DNA from: Candidatus Zhuqueibacterota bacterium
GTDB taxonomy: Bacteria; SM23-31
DNA length: 5,435 nt
Assembly (NCBI GenBank): GCA_022562855.1
Contig: JADFON010000162.1
Location: forward strand, 1 to 5,435
Direction: 5' to 3'
A model generated the notes under the pieces. That model did no database searches. It was not told where the DNA came from and saw only the letters and a program-made list of their open reading frames with translations. Shown here piece after piece: positions 1 through 5,393 of the stretch. A program made the translations under genes and the position numbers. The first letter of the stretch is position 1. The number at the start of each line of letters is the position of its first letter.

Positions 1-343
1 TTTCAACCGTTCCCGACAAATACAAAGAAATTATTTGTCCGTCGAAGTCCATATCAATAGAACCCGTAAGTGAATAATTCTCCGAATCTTCCATTTTGTT
101 GTATTCAATATTTTTTATTGAAAATGTACCCATGTCCATAGCCCAGGAACCTTTTAGAGTATCATTAACCGTTGTGAATGTAAACGTAAAATAAAATGGC
201 TGCCCTTGATAATCGGCGGAACCATCCCATGCACCGACCAGCGCTTCGTATTTACCTTTTTGGGCGAACAGGTTTGAAGCAAATAAGAGAATTGCCATAA
301 GACATAAACAAACACTGAACGCAGAAATTTTTGTTGTTTTCAT
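1..343 (-). CDS. Secreted protein of unknown function, 3' part beyond the window edge
   Basis: I read this frame directly from the reverse strand. It is open from ATG at 343 to the window edge, giving 114 residues without a stop; the C-terminus lies outside. Residues 1-27 form a signal peptide (MKTTK, then a hydrophobic stretch to about 22), with likely signal peptidase I cleavage between FA27 and Q28. Cysteines 12 and 14 sit too early and in poor context for a lipobox. The mature part opens with GAWDGSADY (37-45), followed by alternating strand-like segments (FYFTFTF, DTLKGSW, IDMDFDGQIISLYLSGTV). This looks like a small all-beta domain, perhaps a lipocalin-like or calycin-like sheet, but I cannot place it in a named family. 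It lies 144 bp downstream of the TolC-like operon and has its own promoter candidate, so a functional link is not implied. The start is supported by the signal peptide. Only a weak GGAAA lies about 8 bases upstream of the ATG. Confidence 0.8.
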   Translation of the reverse strand, partial: MKTTKISAFSVCLCLMAILLFASNLFAQKGKYEALVGAWDGSADYQGQPFYFTFTFTTVNDTLKGSWAMDMGTFSIKNIEYNKMEDSENYSLTGSIDMDFDGQIISLYLSGTVE

Positions 344-376
344 AATCAATTTTCCGCATGATTTAACCGAAAATGT

Positions 377-404
377 AATATAAAACAAATTTTCTATTAC
401 ACAA
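377..404 (-). promoter_or_regulatory. Candidate promoter for the secreted-protein gene
   Basis: Read on the minus strand, TTGTGT (399-404) and TATATT (377-382) are 16 bases apart. The -10 matches the sigma70 consensus at 5 of 6 positions, the -35 at only 3 of 6. Transcription would start near 370, giving a leader of about 27 bases before the ATG at 343. The surrounding gap (344-487) is AT-rich and shows no hairpin plus T-run, so I see no intrinsic terminator closing the upstream operon; read-through remains possible. AT-rich DNA gives chance matches, and Bacteroidota use a different promoter consensus. Confidence 0.3.
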
Positions 405-487
405 CGAAAATATTTAATATGAGAATGAGTGTTCTGTGAAGGTAATGTTGAAAAAGCGTAGAAGAGTAGGAGAAAACCGGATATCTA

Positions 488-2035
488 TTAACGAGAGCGC
501 AAATAGTTTCTGAATTTTTCTTTTAGACTGATATTCTTGTCCCAGTCCCAGTAGGTTTTCTGTTGGAAATTTATCCAGTTTGTCTTGTAACTGATAAATG
601 CGCCCAGGTAGAGATTCTGCGCATTTCGGTAATCATCGACAGCACGTGAGAGTTCTTGTGCGGTAATATCATTAGTGCGGAAACTTTCTAAGGATTGGTC
701 GTAGAATTCTTTTGCGAGTGCTATATTTTGTTCCTGTCTTATGACTCTTTGTTGTGACGAGATATAATCTCGCGCGGCTTTTCTGATGTCGTTCTCACGC
801 GACAGCAGGTCATTTTCATATTTAAGTACGGCGTTTTCATAATTTAATTTTGCAGCTTCAATCTCAAATTCTTTCCGACCGTTGTCCCACAATGGAAAAC
901 TGATTTCCAGTTCAATACTGCGGGTCACGTTATAATCGCTGAACATATCGCTGAATTTTTCGTTCAGAACAGGGTTTGTGCTGTTTTCAAATCCATACGT
1001 TGCTCTCAGTTCTGCGCTGAATTCTTTGAGCCTGTGTCCCGCGTTGGATCCGGCGCTTTCTATGTCATCTTTTCTGAACTCAACATCGATTTGGGAGCTT
1101 CGCAGCGAGGGTCTATCCTTCAATCCGATAGCGACTGCTTTCTCAACATCGATTTCTATTTCTTTTATGGAAAGATCCGGGACTAATTCAATAGGCTGGT
1201 CAAAACTCAGACCAAATTTTTGTTTGAATTCAAGTTCCTTTTTGAAGAGTTCCACCTTTTTGCTCAGTAGTTCACTTCGGTTTAATAAATAGTCAACCTC
1301 AAGCCTGATTACGTCGATGGAGTCTATCCTGCCCTCAAGAAACTGTTGACTCGCTTCCTGGAATGCAGAATAGTTGATATCAACGATTAACGAATCGATC
1401 TTGAACTCTTCGGTTTTCCTGTACAGGTCGTAAAACAACCTGTTGAGAGACTGGTAATGTGTCAATATGCTGGAGATACTATTTGCTTCCGTTTTTTCAA
1501 ATTCGAGATCCGCTCTCCAGATCTCCTTTTTCTTTTGGTTTCTTGTAAACAGGGGCTGTTCAAGTTCCATGAATAGTCTATTCTTATATGAGCGGTTCTT
1601 CCCGATCTGATCGAGGGATTCCAGATTCGATTTTATCGAGATCGTTCCATTTGTAATAAAGGGGAAAACAATCGGTTGAGTAATGTCCCAGTTTGCCTTA
1701 AATTGTGTTCTATCTGTTTCCTTTGTAATAAAACTCTCGGTAGAAGAATTATAAATCCTCGTAATTGCCTGGTTCAAACTGGGAAGGTCGACATTAAGGG
1801 TGGAAAACGACCGCAAGCCTGCTTGATCTGCCTGCTTGTTCAAGGAGTTTTTTTGATAGTCCATGCGCCGCTTGTAAATCTCATAGCTGACATCAAAAGC
1901 GTATTCAGCAGCCTGTTCAAACGTAAAACTGATCTTTTGCTGGGCAAAAACTTGGAGAACCTGAGTAATGCAAAAAATGGACACCAGCGCCAGACTAAGA
2001 AGTTGTTTAATAAGCTTATCGGTTTGGTTCTTCAT
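488..2035 (-). CDS. TolC-family outer membrane efflux protein C (third gene of the operon)
   Basis: Predicted outer-membrane channel subunit of 515 aa; TolC-family proteins form trimeric ducts that span the outer membrane and periplasm and dock onto RND, ABC or MFS pumps through an adaptor. Residues 1-31 are a signal peptide, cleaved at VFA31|Q32. OEP repeat 1 covers about 36-275: helix start FTFEQAAEYA, LRS at 74-76, barrel strands with ITQP (118-121) and LEQPLF (158-163), then a long coiled-coil helix turning at LEGRID (233-238). Repeat 2 covers about 295-490, with FPLWDNGRK (380-388), the family's PxxDxGR-type box, and a second tip around RTNDIT (453-458). The C-terminal box TYWDWDKNIS (494-503) is shared with its two neighbours. 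The only cysteine is in the signal peptide. The ATG is 19 bp from the stop of gene B, with no Shine-Dalgarno sequence; translational coupling is possible. The gene ends with tandem stops TAA TAG. Family assignment is firm; substrate and partner pump are unknown. Confidence 0.93.
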   Translation of the reverse strand: MKNQTDKLIKQLLSLALVSIFCITQVLQVFAQQKISFTFEQAAEYAFDVSYEIYKRRMDYQKNSLNKQADQAGLRSFSTLNVDLPSLNQAITRIYNSSTESFITKETDRTQFKANWDITQPIVFPFITNGTISIKSNLESLDQIGKNRSYKNRLFMELEQPLFTRNQKKKEIWRADLEFEKTEANSISSILTHYQSLNRLFYDLYRKTEEFKIDSLIVDINYSAFQEASQQFLEGRIDSIDVIRLEVDYLLNRSELLSKKVELFKKELEFKQKFGLSFDQPIELVPDLSIKEIEIDVEKAVAIGLKDRPSLRSSQIDVEFRKDDIESAGSNAGHRLKEFSAELRATYGFENSTNPVLNEKFSDMFSDYNVTRSIELEISFPLWDNGRKEFEIEAAKLNYENAVLKYENDLLSRENDIRKAARDYISSQQRVIRQEQNIALAKEFYDQSLESFRTNDITAQELSRAVDDYRNAQNLYLGAFISYKTNWINFQQKTYWDWDKNISLKEKFRNYLRSR

Positions 2036-2054
2036 TGTATCGATTCAATAAAAT

Positions 2055-3632
2055 TTAGTTATTGTTATTATTATTGTTAGTTGACTCGAGGATGTTGTTT
2101 ATTTCTTCCTCGGTTACAAAACTGATATCGTTCAGAAAATCCCACATCGTCTTGCTATTCAGGTCGACAACTGCTTTTTGATATTCGACATATGCGTTCA
2201 GCAGGAAGTTGTCGGATGCAATAAACCGGTCCTTGGCTAACCTGAGATCTTGCGACGTTACTTCGCCGTTATTGAACTGGATAAGAGTCAGTTCGTATAT
2301 CCGCTGTGCATCTATGCGAGATCTTCTGGTCAGTGAAAGCCGTTCTAATGTCTCGTTTAAAGTAAAATAAGTGTCGGTAATTTCTTTGCGGATATTACGG
2401 CTCGTGTTGATCTGGGAGTTCTTGGTCCTTTCCAGTGAAACGCTTTTTTCCTGGAGTCTTGCAGAATTTCTTCCCCAGTCAAGGATAGGCATATTGAATT
2501 TTAGCATAATACTTCTGCTGCGGTCATAGTTACGAAATACATCTCCTAACGGGTCGTAGAAATTCCTGTTAAACAATTCTCCGTTGATGCTGTTGTCGAA
2601 TCCGAGCGTAATTTTCAGTTCACCAGTCAATCTTCCTTCTGCTTTTATTTCCTCGATATCGAGTTCCTGCTGCCTTAAGTCGAGTGCAAACCTCCGGATC
2701 TCGACCCGGTTTTCCAACCCTTTTTGTATTGCCTCATCAAGGGACACGTTCACCGGCAGTACACTGAGATTGGCTATTGCATTTATTTCCTGATCTTGAT
2801 TATCATCCTGAAACCCGATGGATTGTTTGAAGGTAGCTTCACGGTTCTGACGGTCGGACCGCAGTTTCAGTAGATCGCTTTGTATATTCGCAAGGTCGAC
2901 TTCGAGATTTAACAACTCTCTTTCATCGAGATTACCTTCTTGAGCCCTTGCCAGAGCGCTGTTGTACGCATTTTCATACTGTTGTGCAAGTTCTCTCTTA
3001 AGCTCGATCTGTTTCTGAAACCGGAACAAATCATAAAAACTTCCCACAAGGAACGATATAGTTCCCGATTTACGTTGCGAATATGAATACCGCGTTCGCG
3101 CCAGATCCATTTCCGATTTTTCAACATTGTTTTTCAGCCGGTTTGGTTGAAGAATCGGTTGTTCGAATTCAAGAAATAACCTGCCGAAATACCTGTCGGA
3201 TTTTCTGTATCTATCGTGGGTTTCGGATAATCCCGGGGTAACTTGACCGGTGTGGGATAAGCTTCCGTTTAATGAAATGTTGCCGCAGCAAAAGCTAATG
3301 GGTTGGCTTATACGTGTTTCGATTTCAAACTTCATCTGCTGGGAGTTTATGAACTGGTATGATTCAGTCACAAAATTATATTGCTCATTTATGGATGCGT
3401 CAAACGCAGGTATTGTTACATCTATCCTGGCGTTCGATCTTAGACCCGCCTTCGAAGCCTGAAGCCGGAAATAACTCGATCTGAAACTATTCTCCTGCTG
3501 TTTAAAGGTGTACCCCTGACGCAATGCCATCTCTATACTTTCGTCATAGGTAAGGTCTATTATCGTCTGTCCGTATAGAAACGGGCAGGAGAGGAGTACA
3601 CAAATAAGGATATATGTTATCTTAAGTTTCAT
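2055..3632 (-). CDS. TolC-family outer membrane efflux protein B (second gene of the operon)
   Basis: Predicted 525-aa trimeric outer-membrane channel subunit. The signal peptide is residues 1-21, with likely cleavage at LYG21|Q22. LLSC16 also fits a loose lipobox, so lipidation at C16 is a less likely alternative. Repeat 1 has the helix start LTYDESIEMAL, KAGLRS (61-66), ISQPI (108-112), a turn with Cys115-Cys116, FEQPIL (156-161), and a helical hairpin turning at QEGNLD (231-236). Repeat 2 starts at VSLDEAIQKGL (296-306). It carries MPILDWGRN (381-389) and a tip at NNGEVT (454-459). The shared C-terminal box is TMWDFLNDIS (495-504), and the protein ends in seven asparagines (519-525). Cys115 and Cys116 are the only cysteines of the mature protein. 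It lies 24 bp after gene A and 19 bp before gene C on the same strand, hence probably co-transcribed. No Shine-Dalgarno sequence precedes its ATG (AATCTAAAACATG). Length and two-repeat layout are normal for the family; specificity cannot be told. Confidence 0.93.
   Translation of the reverse strand: MKLKITYILICVLLSCPFLYGQTIIDLTYDESIEMALRQGYTFKQQENSFRSSYFRLQASKAGLRSNARIDVTIPAFDASINEQYNFVTESYQFINSQQMKFEIETRISQPISFCCGNISLNGSLSHTGQVTPGLSETHDRYRKSDRYFGRLFLEFEQPILQPNRLKNNVEKSEMDLARTRYSYSQRKSGTISFLVGSFYDLFRFQKQIELKRELAQQYENAYNSALARAQEGNLDERELLNLEVDLANIQSDLLKLRSDRQNREATFKQSIGFQDDNQDQEINAIANLSVLPVNVSLDEAIQKGLENRVEIRRFALDLRQQELDIEEIKAEGRLTGELKITLGFDNSINGELFNRNFYDPLGDVFRNYDRSRSIMLKFNMPILDWGRNSARLQEKSVSLERTKNSQINTSRNIRKEITDTYFTLNETLERLSLTRRSRIDAQRIYELTLIQFNNGEVTSQDLRLAKDRFIASDNFLLNAYVEYQKAVVDLNSKTMWDFLNDISFVTEEEINNILESTNNNNNNN
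2058..2078 (-). repeat. (AAY)7 trinucleotide run encoding a C-terminal poly-Asn tail
   Basis: Seven consecutive asparagine codons (AAC AAT AAT AAT AAC AAT AAC) lie directly before the TAA stop of gene B. They extend the protein past the end of its alignable TolC sequence; neither neighbouring paralogue has such a tail. A short AAT/AAC run is prone to replication slippage in steps of three, which would change the number of Asn residues without touching the fold. Confidence 0.85.
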
Positions 3633-3656
3633 GTTTTAGATTATAGTTGATTCATC

Positions 3657-5261
3657 CTATTTTATTATTGAAGCAATAATCGCCTCTAATTCCTCACGTA
3701 TGCTGATATTTTTTTCAAAATCCCATTGTGTCTGGTTTGCTAACTGAATCAATGCAACTTTATGATCGACGAGCAGTTGCAAATATTCTACTTGCGCCTG
3801 ATAGTTCTTTTTTACAGAGAGGATAAGATCCTCGGAAGTAATAGTTTCTTCGATGAATTGCTGGCGCGCGATCAGCATTACTTGTTCAGCCAGGTTCTTT
3901 GCTCTGGTCAACAGGTCTATTCTTTCCTGCATCAGGTTTATTGTGAAAATATGCCCTGTTATCTGGCGTTGTGTATCGAAAATGTCGTTTTTCATTTGCC
4001 TCTTTTTTGTATCCAGGTTGATTTTTGCCGCCTCGAGAAACATATCGTTTCTGCCCCAATCCCAGACGGGTATTTTAAGACCAAGCTTCAGACTTCTCGA
4101 TTGTGAAAATTCATCAAAATAAAGCCTGATCGATTGGTCGGAATTGTTCAACCCGTAGGAACCCGATATGTCACCGGTAATCCTGCCCGTCGACGCCACT
4201 TCATCTATCCGCAAACTGTCCCGAAGAATATCGATATTGAATCCCCTGATTCCAGTGTTGTTCGCGATTCCTTCGGATAGAGCTTTCTTTTCATCGACAA
4301 CAACCGGGTTGTAATCAATAGTATCGATAACCCTGATATTTTCGTCAACGTCTAATCCAAGAAACTGGTTTAGTCCGCGGGTTGACCGGTCTTTTCTCGC
4401 GGCAGATGAAAACAGGGCGTTTTCGCTGTTTGCGAATTCCACACCTATCTGAAGGTTTTCTCTCTCCGACAAAGTGCCGGCATTAAGCCGCTGCTGTGCA
4501 ATGTTTTTTAGATCTTCCCAGATTTCAAAGAATCGGGAGTCAAATTCTAATAGTTTGGTATGTTCGAAAAGTTGGTAATAATTTTGCGAAAGACTTCCGC
4601 CGCCTCTACCGAATCCAGGATTACCGCCACCCCTGCGACCTTCACGGTTGCCTCTAAATTCTCTCATCATAAATTCGCTCATACCGCCAAAGTTTGATCT
4701 TCTGTAGTACGAACGACCATAAATCAGGCTGAGGCGGCGCTGAAGATAGTCGATTTTAGCCTTGTCGAGATTTAACTCCGCCCTGTAAATATCGCGCTGA
4801 AGTTTATTCGGAACAAATATAGGCTGGCTGAAGCTTATAAATAAATTGGTGGTGTACTCAGGATTGTCTCCGGACTGCTTAAAGCGGTCGAGATTAATGT
4901 TTGCCGATATTTTTCCATTTGAAGGGAGAGGTTGGGTTATAGACAATCTGCCGTCATAAGAAATAGTATTAACGGTGAAATTGTTGAAGAGCTGGGTTTC
5001 CTGGTCAAATTTTTCCTCCAGTTCATTTTTTATTTCCGGGGCGGTCATTATCAGGTCGACACGTGACCGCAAACTTGCGCGTGTGGCAATAAAACTGTAA
5101 TTCTTTACACGAAGATCGAGTTCTGTGTCCTGGACAGAAAAACTGTTCCGAATGGCAATTGCTGCAGCTTCTTGAAATGTCAACAAGCGTGATTCTTGCG
5201 CGGCAAGGGAAACCGGCGACAGGATCAATAAAACTGCGAATATTTTGTAAAACTTTGCCAT
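3657..5261 (-). CDS. TolC-family outer membrane efflux protein A with Gly/Arg-rich insertion (first gene of the operon)
   Basis: Predicted outer-membrane channel subunit. I start it at the ATG at 5261 (534 aa), not at the in-frame TTG one codon upstream: AAGGA lies 6 bases before the ATG but only 3 before the TTG. The signal peptide is residues 1-20, with likely cleavage at LAA20|Q21. Repeat 1: LTFQEAAAIAI, ASLRS (62-66), SITQP (107-111), SFSQPIF (143-149), a long helix interrupted by a Gly/Arg-rich stretch at about 187-226, then a hairpin tip at NAGTLSE (260-266). Repeat 2: KIPVWDWGRN (396-405), the typical family box, and a tip at IEETIT (470-475). C-terminal box TQWDFEKNIS (511-520). The protein has no cysteine. 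It differs from B and C mainly by the insertion, and the gene ends with TAG. It heads the probable A-B-C operon and is the only one of the three with a good Shine-Dalgarno sequence. Substrate and partner pump are unknown. Confidence 0.93.
   Translation of the reverse strand: MAKFYKIFAVLLILSPVSLAAQESRLLTFQEAAAIAIRNSFSVQDTELDLRVKNYSFIATRASLRSRVDLIMTAPEIKNELEEKFDQETQLFNNFTVNTISYDGRLSITQPLPSNGKISANINLDRFKQSGDNPEYTTNLFISFSQPIFVPNKLQRDIYRAELNLDKAKIDYLQRRLSLIYGRSYYRRSNFGGMSEFMMREFRGNREGRRGGGNPGFGRGGGSLSQNYYQLFEHTKLLEFDSRFFEIWEDLKNIAQQRLNAGTLSERENLQIGVEFANSENALFSSAARKDRSTRGLNQFLGLDVDENIRVIDTIDYNPVVVDEKKALSEGIANNTGIRGFNIDILRDSLRIDEVASTGRITGDISGSYGLNNSDQSIRLYFDEFSQSRSLKLGLKIPVWDWGRNDMFLEAAKINLDTKKRQMKNDIFDTQRQITGHIFTINLMQERIDLLTRAKNLAEQVMLIARQQFIEETITSEDLILSVKKNYQAQVEYLQLLVDHKVALIQLANQTQWDFEKNISIREELEAIIASIIK
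4584..4703 (-). other. Gly/Arg-rich low-complexity insertion in TolC-like protein A
   Basis: Residues 187-226 of protein A contain 12 Gly and 8 Arg in 40 positions, with short motifs such as GNREGRRGGGN and GFGRGGGS, plus three Met. Alignment by eye between the barrel exit (QPIF / QPIL / QPLF) and the conserved YYQLF / FYDLF / FYDLY motif shows about 41 residues that B and C lack. The reading frame stays open and the family signature resumes at once, so this is an in-frame insertion and not a frameshift. It falls in the long helix, about 35 residues before the periplasmic tip. Confidence 0.75.
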
Positions 5262-5266
5262 CAAAG

Positions 5267-5272
5267 TTCCTT
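5267..5272 (-). promoter_or_regulatory. Ribosome binding site that fixes the start of gene A
   Basis: AAGGAA on the minus strand; its AAGGA core ends 6 bases before the ATG at 5261, an ideal distance. It begins directly after the T-run of the leader hairpin. The last five bases (AGGAA) are also complementary to TTCCT at 5295-5299, in the left arm of that hairpin, so the site could be masked in an alternative fold. Confidence 0.75.
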
Positions 5273-5298
5273 AAAAAAAATATCCTGAATTTTCAGGA
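5273..5298 (-). terminator. Intrinsic-terminator-like hairpin with T8 in the leader of gene A
   Basis: On the minus strand TCCTGA and TCAGGA (5283-5298) form a 6-bp stem with an AAAT loop. TA and eight T follow (5273-5280), then the ribosome binding site at once. This has the form of a weak rho-independent terminator. Only 11 bases lie between the T-run and the ATG, so a promoter for gene A can hardly lie downstream of it; it should be transcribed as part of the leader. It could act as an attenuator, or end an upstream transcript imperfectly. The stem is short, with three G-C pairs, so its strength is doubtful. Confidence 0.45.
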
Positions 5299-5301
5299 AT
5301 A

Positions 5302-5315
5302 ACCCCAATCGGGGT
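5302..5315 (-). other. Small G-C hairpin in the leader of gene A
   Basis: ACCCC and GGGGT flank a four-base loop (GATT on the minus strand), giving a perfect 5-bp stem with four G-C pairs. It lies 3 bases upstream of the terminator-like hairpin and just downstream of the predicted transcription start, so it would sit near the 5' end of the mRNA. A role in mRNA stability or as part of a leader switch is possible but unproven. Confidence 0.4.
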
Positions 5316-5335
5316 GTGTAATATTTCAACCAATA

Positions 5336-5364
5336 ATAGTAAGAACCGGCGTCCAAAATATCAA
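5336..5364 (-). promoter_or_regulatory. Candidate promoter of the three-gene TolC-like operon
   Basis: On the minus strand TTGATA (5359-5364, 5 of 6 matches to the sigma70 -35) and TACTAT (5336-5341, 4 of 6 to the -10) are exactly 17 bases apart. Transcription would start near 5329 and give a leader of about 68 bases containing both hairpins. A Bacteroides-like element (TTTG, then TATTTTGG, close to TAnnTTTG) overlaps the same stretch, but with short spacing. This is the best candidate seen in the 174 bases upstream of gene A. Confidence 0.4.
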
Positions 5365-5376
5365 TACCGATTCTCG

Positions 5377-5393
5377 ACAAAAATTAGTTTTGT
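5377..5393. repeat. Short inverted repeat upstream of the operon promoter candidate
   Basis: ACAAAA and TTTTGT are perfect 6-bp inverted arms separated by five bases (ATTAG). The repeat ends 12 bases upstream of the candidate -35 box, a usual place for an activator or repressor site. It is AT-rich and short, so a chance origin is quite possible, and no regulator gene is visible in the window. Confidence 0.25.

Noticed and set aside
344-487. Search for a terminator after gene C
   Set aside because: The best inverted repeat (AGAA / TTCT near 422-435) has only four base pairs and no T-run, which is too weak to call.
978-2080. Open frames on the plus strand at 978-1292 and 1676-2080, opposite gene C
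   Set aside because: They are antisense to a gene with clear family motifs, have Ser/Cys/Leu-rich composition typical of antisense translation, and lack ribosome binding sites and recognisable domains.
3640-3645. TATAAT on the minus strand just before gene B, a perfect -10 hexamer
   Set aside because: It lies only 7 bases from the ATG and has no -35 partner at proper spacing, so it would give a nearly leaderless start. Chance in an AT-rich spacer is more likely.
2584-4122. Other open frames opposite or inside genes B and A (2584-2793, 3250-3462, 3762-4106 and 3853-4122 on plus; 2909-3127 on minus)
   Set aside because: All lie within convincing TolC-like coding sequence in another frame and show no start signal or family resemblance.
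1786-5060. Repeated GTCGAC hexamers (near 1788, 2163, 2895 and 5056)
   Set aside because: They fall in coding sequence where Val-Asp is encoded, at irregular spacing and without flanking similarity, so they look like codon coincidence and not a binding-site array.
5262-5264. TTG start codon for gene A, one codon before the ATG
   Set aside because: The ribosome binding site would be only 3 bases away, while the following ATG has ideal spacing.
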